The notes beneath the pieces are model-generated. The model was not told where the DNA came from. It saw only the letters and a program-made list of their open reading frames with translations, and made no database searches. Below are positions 1 through 5,645 of a DNA stretch of 7,787 bases, piece after piece (the first letter of the stretch is position 1; every line of letters begins with the position of its first letter). Origin of the DNA: Chloroflexota bacterium. Its GTDB lineage: Bacteria; Chloroflexota; Anaerolineae; Aggregatilineales; Phototrophicaceae. The stretch is taken from contig QGUR01000219.1 in assembly GCA_003242205.1 (NCBI GenBank), positions 1-7,787 on the forward strand, read 5' to 3'. The position numbers and the translations under genes were made by a program.

Positions 1-618
1 CCGAACGTGGCCGAGAGCAAGCAGAATACCGCCCGGCTGCTGGAACACTACAAGTCGCAGGGCCGGCTTCCCGAAACGGAACCGCTGATTACGGAAGGCA
101 ACATCAGCCTATACGTCGATGAGCACATGGCGCGCACGTTGCGGGAACTGTGCCGCCAGCATAACTACGACCCGAATACAATCTGCGGGCTGCTGGCCGC
201 GCCGATCAACGCCATTCACGCCAACGATTATTTCGCCATCAACGCCTATCTGCCGATGACGCCGGAGATCGACGCGAAGCTGCAGGAGGTGCGCCGCCGC
301 CTGCGCCATATCACCCGGCAGGCGGTGACGCTGGGCTACGGCCCGCGCTTCCTGCACAGCACCGGCCAGTTGCATAAGGGCGGGCCGAATACGGGCTATT
401 TCATCCAGATCACGACCGACGATCCCGAAGACCTGCCCATTCCCGGAGAACCCTACACCTTCGGCATACTGAAAGCGGCGCAGGCTGCGGGCGATCTGGA
501 AGCGCTGCAGGCCAAGGAACGGCGCGTGGTGCGCCTGCACATCAAAGGGGATGTCGTGGCCGGCCTGAAAGTGATGTTCGACGCCATCGAAGTGGCCGGC
601 CAGCGGGCGCAGCAATAA
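1..618 (+). CDS. pgi: Phosphoglucose isomerase C-terminal part (transaldolase/isomerase fusion type), 5'-truncated
   Basis: The reading frame is open from the first base, so the gene begins upstream of the window; 205 codons plus TAA are visible. The GTG at position 7 is an internal Val, not a start. The fragment matches, from memory, the C-terminal isomerase part of bifunctional transaldolase/phosphoglucose isomerase proteins: an early PNVAESKQNT segment, a middle NDYFAINAYLP segment, and the hallmark HSTGQLHKGGPNTG stretch (His119 to Gly132, with Lys126). It is followed by an IPGEPYTFGILKAAQA segment and a hydrophobic end. Such enzymes interconvert glucose 6-phosphate and fructose 6-phosphate in the cytoplasm, and the fused form also carries pentose phosphate transaldolase activity. 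Whether a transaldolase domain is present cannot be seen here. A stand-alone isomerase of the same subfamily is the alternative. The gene ends in a strong terminator 16 bases after its stop, so it is the last gene of its transcript. Confidence 0.85.
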   Translation, partial: PNVAESKQNTARLLEHYKSQGRLPETEPLITEGNISLYVDEHMARTLRELCRQHNYDPNTICGLLAAPINAIHANDYFAINAYLPMTPEIDAKLQEVRRRLRHITRQAVTLGYGPRFLHSTGQLHKGGPNTGYFIQITTDDPEDLPIPGEPYTFGILKAAQAAGDLEALQAKERRVVRLHIKGDVVAGLKVMFDAIEVAGQRAQQ

Positions 619-634
619 CGGCCCTGCAACCATG

Positions 635-671
635 ATGCCCCTCGCCCAATTCGGGCTGAGGGGCATTTTTT
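635..671 (+). terminator. Intrinsic terminator after the isomerase gene
   Basis: A perfect 9-bp outer stem (ATGCCCCTC at 635-643 with GAGGGGCAT at 658-666) continues into a 4-bp inner stem (GCCC 644-647 with GGGC 653-656, one bulged T at 657) around a 5-base loop. The stem runs directly into TTTTTT at 666-671. The T tract lies only on the plus-strand side. On the minus strand the stem is followed by CATGG, so the hairpin is not expected to be a good terminator for the convergent SDR gene. Confidence 0.9.
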
Positions 672-709
672 ATTCCCACGTTGTTCGGAGGCATTTTCCG
701 GGCGGTGAT

Positions 710-1498
710 TCAGTCCTGCGGCTGCTCGCCTTTAACGCTCAGGCCGCCATCGACCGTGTAGTTGGCCCCGGTGACAAACGACGATTCATCGGAGGCGAGA
801 AAGACGAAGACGTTGGCAACTTCATCGGGCAGACCAACGCGGCCTATCGGATGCATCTCGTCAAACTCGCGGCGGCGCTGGGCCGGGTCGCGCTGTTTGG
901 CCAGAAAGTCGTGCAGCATCGGCGTGTCGATCGTGCCGGGCGAGACGCTGTTGACGCGAATGCCGTAGCGCGCGTAATCGGTCGACATGGCGCGCGTTAA
1001 GCCGATCAGGGCCGCTTTGGTAGCGCTGTAGGCGGCGATGCCGGGCAACCCCAGCATGCCGGTTACGCTGGCCATGTGGATGATGCTGCCCTTGCCGCGT
1101 TCGAGCATCGACGGGATGACCTCGCGGCTGACCAGATACGCCCCGCGCACGTTGACGGCGAAGACGGCGTCCCAGTCCTCCAGCGATGTCTCGTGCAACG
1201 TACCGCTCGGCATGACGGCGGCATTGTTGACGACCACATCAATCGGCCCGAACCGCTCGCCAAGCTGGCGCACGCTGTCGCGCACCGCCTGTGGGTCGCG
1301 CAGGTCGCAGACGAGCGCCAGCGCTCTGCCCCCCGCCTCCTCGATCTGGCGAACCGTTTCCGCCACTTCGTCCGCCCGAATGTCGAGAACGCCCACGGCG
1401 GCTCCTTCGGCGGCGAAACGCCGCGCGATGGCCCGGCCAATGCCGGGGCCTCCGGCTCCGGTCACCAGCGCGACTTTTCCCTGTAACCGTTCCGACAT
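710..1498 (-). CDS. SDR-family NAD(P)-dependent oxidoreductase
   Basis: A 262-residue classical short-chain dehydrogenase/reductase, the usual length for the family. Visible elements in order: Rossmann glycine motif at Thr13-Gly21 (TGAGGPGIG, one residue longer than the usual TGxxxGxG), Asp39 at the end of the second strand (typical of NAD over NADP preference), the cofactor motif DL at 65-66, NNAA at 91-94, and the catalytic tetrad Asn116, Ser144, Tyr157 and Lys161 (YSATK). PG at 187-188 and the C-terminal VTGANYTVDGG stretch complete the fold. It should be a cytoplasmic alcohol/ketone or 3-oxoacyl-type oxidoreductase; the substrate cannot be told from sequence. The ATG start is supported by a strong AGGAGGA four bases upstream. 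It lies 81 bases downstream of the PBP-like gene on the same strand with no clear terminator between, so co-transcription is possible. No link in function to the PBP-like protein is evident. Confidence 0.93.
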   Translation of the reverse strand: MSERLQGKVALVTGAGGPGIGRAIARRFAAEGAAVGVLDIRADEVAETVRQIEEAGGRALALVCDLRDPQAVRDSVRQLGERFGPIDVVVNNAAVMPSGTLHETSLEDWDAVFAVNVRGAYLVSREVIPSMLERGKGSIIHMASVTGMLGLPGIAAYSATKAALIGLTRAMSTDYARYGIRVNSVSPGTIDTPMLHDFLAKQRDPAQRRREFDEMHPIGRVGLPDEVANVFVFLASDESSFVTGANYTVDGGLSVKGEQPQD

Positions 1499-1502
1499 GC
1501 AC

Positions 1503-1509
1503 TCCTCCT
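1503..1509 (-). promoter_or_regulatory. Ribosome binding site of the SDR gene
   Basis: Read on the minus strand this is AGGAGGA, a near-perfect Shine-Dalgarno sequence four bases before the ATG at 1498. It fixes the start of the SDR gene and lets it be translated independently of the upstream PBP-like gene. Confidence 0.8.
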
Positions 1510-1579
1510 ACGCTGTGGCTTCAAAGAGAGCGTTCGCTGAAACCGGTGCGCGTGGCGCGCGGCGCAGACCGTGAAGCTT

Positions 1580-4516
1580 TTATTGCGCCCGAACGACCTC
1601 AACCACAAGCTCGGCGCTGGCGTGGTTGCCGACCGCGTCGAAGGCCGTGGCGCTGAACGTCTCCACGCCCACGCCGCGCGTCTCCCATACCCAGACGTAG
1701 GGCCATTCGTTGTCGACGCCGATGTATTCGCCGTTGGCGTAGAACTCCACCCGGTCGATTGCCAGATTGTCTTCCACCTGCGCCTCAAGCGGGATGACCG
1801 TATCCCCCGGCCAGCGATAAACCCTGCCGGGATCGCCGGCGCTCAGGCTGATGACGGGCGGCTGGTTATCGACCGTGACCTGCACCACGCGCGTTTCAAC
1901 CGTCTGATCCTGCCTGACCACCGTCAGGCGCAGATTGTATAGCCCGTCGAGGCCGGTTGTGTCCCACTCGCCCAGACTGGAGCCCGGACTGAAGCTGGAC
2001 TGCGGGCCGCCGATATCCACCCAGCGATCCGGGTTCAGCCCTTTGCCATAGGCTAGTTGGTAGAAAGCGAGGTCATCGACATTCATGCTGCCGCGAATGT
2101 CGACCACGCCGCCGACGTACGCAAACGGTTCGGGCTGGAGGATCACCGCCGAGCCAAGCAGATCGGGCCGGCTGAGCGTATCGTAGGTCGCTGGCGGCAG
2201 CGGCAGATTGTTCTCCTGCCACCAGTCGAAGGCTTCGGGCGGGGGCACGAAATAGACCTGCTGGCCGCGCAATTCGGCGGGCGTGCTGGCCGTCGCCAGT
2301 TGGCCCGTCTGGCGGTTGACTTCAAAAGCCTGCCAGTAGGTATCCACGCCGACGCCGGCCTGACGTCCGTCAATGAAAATCTCGGTTTCGACCGGGCAGT
2401 TGCCATTGGGACGCAGGCCGGAACGGTCGCACACCTGCATCTCCACGATGTTGTCCGGCACGGGCCAGCGGGCGAGTGGCAGCGCGTAACGCTCGTGCGC
2501 GTGCAGCATCACTTCGCGCCAGACCACCGCCGCTCCCTGCAAGCCGAACGGGTCGAGGCTCATTGGCCGGGCAGCGTCGCCCTCCTCGCGGCTGAGATGC
2601 ACGCCGACGACCAGTTGCGGCGTGTAGCCCACCGTCCAGTTATCGGCGCGGTCGCCGGTCAGCCCATTGACGACGGCGCTTGGGCGCGGCAGATCGAGCG
2701 TGTTGTTCTCGCCCAGCACCGACCAGCGCGTTTCCTGATCGGAGAGAACGTGGTTGATCAGATAGCCCAGAGCCGGGTCGAAGACGTTGGTCACGCTGAG
2801 CGCGATCTGCTCTTCGCTGTATTCCCACAGCAGATTGCCGTCTGCGTCCTCGATCCGCCTGACGGCGACCGGGTCGCGGGCGCGGTAGCCCGGTCCAATG
2901 GCATCAACCGAGACGCCGCGCATGTTGCCGAGCGAGGCGAACACCGAATAGGCATAGCTCACGTCGAGCAGCGATACCTCGCCGCCGCGTTCGAGCAGCG
3001 TCAGATCATGCACGCCCAGATCGAGACTGTTGAGGCCGATCAAATGGGCGTCTCGCAATACATTGTCGATCCCCTGCCGGTGCGCGACGTCCGCCGCCGG
3101 GACCAGCAGCCCGGCCCCCAGCGCGTCGCGCAGGTTCATCGGCCCGCGAAAACGCCCGTCGGGGTTGGACGGCGTGTAAATCAGGCCTTCCTGCGCGCCG
3201 GGAAACGAACGCGGCACGTCCAGCACCATCGACGCGGGCGCAAGCGGGTTGGTCGACCGGAAAGCGTTGAAATAAACAAAAGGTTGCAGCACCGGGCCGG
3301 GCTGGTAGCGTGTCGCCGCCGCCGCGCCGACCATCGCCCTGATTTCGCCCGTGCGCGCATCCAGCACGACGACCGCGCCCGTATTCGGCGCTGCATCGCC
3401 GGGCAGCGCCGGCACAGCGCTGGTCGTGCTGCACGGCTGCCCGTCCAGACGGCTGACCGGCGCGTTTTGCCCATCCAGACGCGCCAGATGGCCTCGAAGC
3501 GCGCACTCGACTTCGTAGTACAGGTCCAGATCCAGCGTGGTCACGATACGAAGGCCGCCGCGCGCCACCAGCCGCGCCCCATCGCGGCCTGTGGCGTTCA
3601 GGATTTCTTCCGCCTGATCGCGGGCATACTGCGCGAACTCCGGCGCGATGGCCGCCAGACGATCAGGGCCGCGTTGGATACGCGTCTGCGTATTGATGGC
3701 AGCGGCGAATTCTTCCTCGGTGATCCGGCCTGCCCGCCGCATCGCGCGCAGTAAATCCTGCTGGCGACCGCGCGCCGCCGGTTCGTTGTCAAACGGGTTG
3801 TACTGTGGAGCAAGCGGGATGGCCGCCAGCAGCGCGGCTTCGTCCAGCGTCAGGCTGGAAGCGGACTTGCCGAGATAAACCCGTGCAGCCGCCTCGATTC
3901 CGTAAGCGTCGTTGCCGTAATCGTTGGTGTTGAGATGCCATTCCAGAATCTGCGCCGGGCTGTGCCGCCGGTTGATCTCGGCCACCAGCGCGGTTTCCCG
4001 CACCGGGTCGTTAGCAGGCGACGGCACGACGACATTGCGCGCCAGCCGTGCCGTCAGCGACATATCGCTGGCGACCGCGCCGTCCACAACGGCCATCCAC
4101 AGCCGCGCAGCCGTCGAAAAGATGTCGGGCCGGGGCGATATCAGAAAATCGGGGTCTTCGGCGATCAATGTGGCGTCGATGACGTAGGGCGGCAGCATGT
4201 CGAGCGTGATCCACTGGCGGTCGTCGCCCAGAGGATCTTCAACGGCGTAAAGCAGCGTTTGGCCGGATGAATCGTAAAGCTGCGTCAGCCCCACCTCAGG
4301 GCCGATAATCAACGTGTCGCGCGGGGCAGGCAGGCCGCGAATCGCATCCCAGTACAGGGCGACGGCGCTGCCCGCCACGACGCCGCCCGGCAGCAGGACG
4401 ATTAGGAGCAAAACAAGCGCAATGGCAAAACCCAGGCCCCGCCGGCGCCCCGGGTTTCCACTTTTTCGCCCCTCGCGGCGACGGCGGCGACGAATAATGT
4501 GCGCTACAGAGGCCAA
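1580..4516 (-). CDS. Class A PBP-like pseudoenzyme (GT51 plus inactive transpeptidase) with C-terminal Ig-like tail
   Basis: A 978-residue protein from a TTG start (the open frame reaches an ATG at 4591; see findings). Order: short Arg-rich cytoplasmic tail (six consecutive Arg), one membrane helix (about 27-54), GT51 domain (about 75-250), penicillin-binding/transpeptidase domain (about 355-640), CDRSG...CP segment (Cys696, Cys707), then two Ig-like domains (about 795-885 and 886-978). This is class A PBP (PBP1A/1C-like) architecture with the bulk outside the membrane. In GT51, the glutamates of EDxxF (Glu120) and of motif 3 (Glu174) are kept. The HxG of motif 1, GGS and QQ of motif 2, and RK of motif 3 are replaced. 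In the transpeptidase domain SxxK is PVLQ (408-411), SxN is GLL (469-471) and KTGT is LTGD (619-622), while flanking segments such as QPG...QPFVY, NPDGRFRGPMNLRDAL and WTVGYTPQLVVGV remain. Cross-linking activity and beta-lactam acylation are therefore not expected. The intact frame and preserved scaffold argue against decay; a scaffold, regulatory or wall-binding role is inferred. It is divergent from the two-component genes. Confidence 0.88.
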   Translation of the reverse strand: MASVAHIIRRRRRREGRKSGNPGRRRGLGFAIALVLLLIVLLPGGVVAGSAVALYWDAIRGLPAPRDTLIIGPEVGLTQLYDSSGQTLLYAVEDPLGDDRQWITLDMLPPYVIDATLIAEDPDFLISPRPDIFSTAARLWMAVVDGAVASDMSLTARLARNVVVPSPANDPVRETALVAEINRRHSPAQILEWHLNTNDYGNDAYGIEAAARVYLGKSASSLTLDEAALLAAIPLAPQYNPFDNEPAARGRQQDLLRAMRRAGRITEEEFAAAINTQTRIQRGPDRLAAIAPEFAQYARDQAEEILNATGRDGARLVARGGLRIVTTLDLDLYYEVECALRGHLARLDGQNAPVSRLDGQPCSTTSAVPALPGDAAPNTGAVVVLDARTGEIRAMVGAAAATRYQPGPVLQPFVYFNAFRSTNPLAPASMVLDVPRSFPGAQEGLIYTPSNPDGRFRGPMNLRDALGAGLLVPAADVAHRQGIDNVLRDAHLIGLNSLDLGVHDLTLLERGGEVSLLDVSYAYSVFASLGNMRGVSVDAIGPGYRARDPVAVRRIEDADGNLLWEYSEEQIALSVTNVFDPALGYLINHVLSDQETRWSVLGENNTLDLPRPSAVVNGLTGDRADNWTVGYTPQLVVGVHLSREEGDAARPMSLDPFGLQGAAVVWREVMLHAHERYALPLARWPVPDNIVEMQVCDRSGLRPNGNCPVETEIFIDGRQAGVGVDTYWQAFEVNRQTGQLATASTPAELRGQQVYFVPPPEAFDWWQENNLPLPPATYDTLSRPDLLGSAVILQPEPFAYVGGVVDIRGSMNVDDLAFYQLAYGKGLNPDRWVDIGGPQSSFSPGSSLGEWDTTGLDGLYNLRLTVVRQDQTVETRVVQVTVDNQPPVISLSAGDPGRVYRWPGDTVIPLEAQVEDNLAIDRVEFYANGEYIGVDNEWPYVWVWETRGVGVETFSATAFDAVGNHASAELVVEVVRAQ

Positions 4517-4524
4517 AGCGCCTA

Positions 4525-4531
4525 CCTTCTC
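4525..4531 (-). promoter_or_regulatory. Ribosome binding site deciding the TTG start of the PBP-like gene
   Basis: On the minus strand this reads GAGAAGG and lies eight bases before the TTG at 4516. The in-frame ATG codons at 4591 and 4573 have no purine-rich site at the right distance. Together with the predicted transcription start near 4588, this favours TTG at 4516. Confidence 0.55.
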
Positions 4532-4594
4532 AATTCCGATAACCGGCTGACAACCTCGCCAGACAACAAGCATCTGGCGCTGACATGCCATTTC

Positions 4595-4622
4595 ATTGTA
4601 GCCGCCGACATGGGATTGCCAA
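4595..4622 (-). promoter_or_regulatory. Predicted sigma70-like promoter for the PBP-like gene
   Basis: On the minus strand, TTGGCA (4622-4617; 5 of 6 to TTGACA) is followed after 16 bases by TACAAT (4600-4595; 5 of 6 to TATAAT). Transcription would start near 4588, giving a leader of roughly 70 bases before the TTG start. This is a match to consensus by eye, with no experimental evidence. Confidence 0.55.
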
Positions 4623-4634
4623 ATTCGGATTTCT

Positions 4635-4659
4635 TTAAGCCTTAATTTCCTTAATTTCC
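4635..4659. repeat. TTAA-rich repeat cluster between divergent promoters (candidate operator)
   Basis: Two exact tandem copies of TTAATTTCC occupy 4642-4650 and 4651-4659. The first overlaps an 11-base inverted repeat, TTAAGCCTTAA (4635-4645). The cluster sits between the predicted minus-strand promoter (4595-4622) and the predicted plus-strand promoter (4672-4701). OmpR/PhoB-family regulators bind direct repeats, usually with a period of 10-11 bases; the 9-base period here is slightly short. A role as a shared operator is inference. Confidence 0.4.
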
Positions 4660-4671
4660 GTTACACTGATA

Positions 4672-4701
4672 CTGGCAGCAATGTTACATTTGGTGTATAT
4701 T
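4672..4701 (+). promoter_or_regulatory. Predicted promoter for the response-regulator gene
   Basis: CTGGCA (4672-4677; 4 of 6 to TTGACA), an 18-base spacer, and TATATT (4696-4701; 5 of 6 to TATAAT) form a plausible sigma70-like promoter, with a start near 4708 and a leader of about 43 bases. Its spacer contains a perfect 11-base inverted repeat, AATGTTACATT (4680-4690). Confidence 0.4.
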
Positions 4702-4734
4702 CATTACGAAACAGCGCGCAACATTTCGTTGATC

Positions 4735-4740
4735 GAGGAG
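4735..4740 (+). promoter_or_regulatory. Ribosome binding site of the response-regulator gene
   Basis: GAGGAG lies ten bases before the ATG at 4751. The spacing is at the long end but acceptable, and it supports that start. Confidence 0.65.
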
Positions 4741-4750
4741 TTCCACGAAG

Positions 4751-5503
4751 ATGGGAAAAACCAAAATTCTGCTCGTCGAAGATGACCAGCACATCAATAA
4801 GCTGATTACGGATTACATGAACTCCCACGGCTTTGATGTGACCGCCGTTACCGATGGACCTGAAGCCCTCGAACACGTGCGCCAGCGTGGCCTGCCGCAT
4901 CTCGCTCTGGTTGACCTCTCGCTGCCATCCATGCACGGGTTTGAAGTCAGCAACAAGCTGAAGTCGATGGCGGACGTGCCGATCATCTTCGTCACGGCGT
5001 CAAGCGATACCGATACAGTTGTTCAGGGGCTGAAGAAGTACGCTGAAGACTTTATCGTAAAACCGTTTGAGCTCCGGGAACTCGAAGCGCGCGTTCAGGT
5101 TGTGCTCGCCCGTATGCCAAGCCTCGACTATGCCAGCGAGCCGATTATCCGGGTGGACGACAACCTGAGCATCGATTTCGCCCACAATCGTATTGTTGTC
5201 AACGGCAAGGCCTATGGCCTGACACCGACCGAGTCGATCCTGCTGCACGTGCTACTTCGCAATGCCGGTCGCGTGGTCGAAAACCGCATGTTGATCGCAC
5301 GGGTGTGGCCGTCCGAAGAAGTCTATGAAGATACCCTGCGCGTACACATGCACCGCCTGCGCCGCAAACTGGAAGCGGACTCGCACCATCCCCACTACAT
5401 TCGCACCGAACGCGGCGTCGGCTACATGTTTACGGTTCGCCCGCCCGAAGGCCTGACGCTGGAAGGTGAAGAAGAACTTGAAGAGTCTGAGTCTGGAGTA
5501 TAA
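4751..5503 (+). CDS. OmpR/PhoB-family response regulator transcription factor
   Basis: A 250-residue two-component regulator. The receiver domain (about 4-120) has the acidic pair Asp11/Asp12, the phospho-acceptor Asp55 in LALVDLSLP, Thr82 in IIFVTAS, and Lys104-Pro105 in IVKPF, so all phosphorylation residues are present. A winged-helix DNA-binding domain (about 135-230) follows, including GLTPTESILLHVLL, the recognition-helix segment EDTLRVHMHRLRRKLE, and the wing RTERGVGYMF. An unusual acidic tail (GEEELEESESGV) closes the protein. It should be a cytoplasmic activator or repressor switched by phosphorylation. The partner is most likely the kinase encoded 142 bases downstream. The gene ends in a double stop, TAATAA. 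Its targets are unknown; the repeats in the divergent promoter region upstream are candidate sites for autoregulation and for control of the PBP-like gene. Confidence 0.95.
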   Translation: MGKTKILLVEDDQHINKLITDYMNSHGFDVTAVTDGPEALEHVRQRGLPHLALVDLSLPSMHGFEVSNKLKSMADVPIIFVTASSDTDTVVQGLKKYAEDFIVKPFELRELEARVQVVLARMPSLDYASEPIIRVDDNLSIDFAHNRIVVNGKAYGLTPTESILLHVLLRNAGRVVENRMLIARVWPSEEVYEDTLRVHMHRLRRKLEADSHHPHYIRTERGVGYMFTVRPPEGLTLEGEEELEESESGV

Positions 5504-5537
5504 TAAGCTCCGGTAACTCGCTCGGTAAGTGTTATTT

Positions 5538-5565
5538 TCAGGGCGTTTTTCGCCGAACGCCCTGA
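5538..5565 (+). terminator. Hairpin between regulator and kinase genes (weak terminator or attenuator)
   Basis: TCAGGGCG (5538-5545) pairs perfectly with CGCCCTGA (5558-5565), with three further pairs possible inside the loop (TTC 5549-5551 with GAA 5555-5557). Only TTT follows (5566-5568), so the U tract is poor. It begins 35 bases after the regulator stop. It could end most regulator transcripts and let a fraction read through into the kinase, or be a 3'-end stabilising stem. Confidence 0.5.
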
Positions 5566-5645
5566 TTTCCACCATTGTGAAGCGAAGGGAGAGGTCGCGG
5601 CCTCTGCTGTGGGCTACGTCGACAGCGGTAGACGCGAACCTGTGC

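Noticed and set aside
109..666. A 185-codon minus-strand frame opposite the isomerase gene.
   Set aside because: It overlaps the conserved HSTGQLHKGG region and the terminator, and its translation has low-information shadow composition.
1548..1560. A GCGCG-TGG-CGCGC hairpin between the PBP-like and SDR genes, considered as a terminator.
   Set aside because: The stem is five pairs with no T run on the minus strand, so termination there is not supported.
2057..3754. A 565-codon open frame on the plus strand opposite the PBP-like gene.
   Set aside because: It is an antisense shadow in GC-rich DNA: its translation is rich in Arg, His, Gln and Ala without recognisable domains, while the minus strand encodes a clear PBP-like protein throughout.
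4517..4591. The 25-codon N-terminal extension from ATG 4591 as part of the PBP-like protein.
   Set aside because: It has no ribosome binding site, and the predicted transcription start lies inside it. It is kept only as an alternative start.
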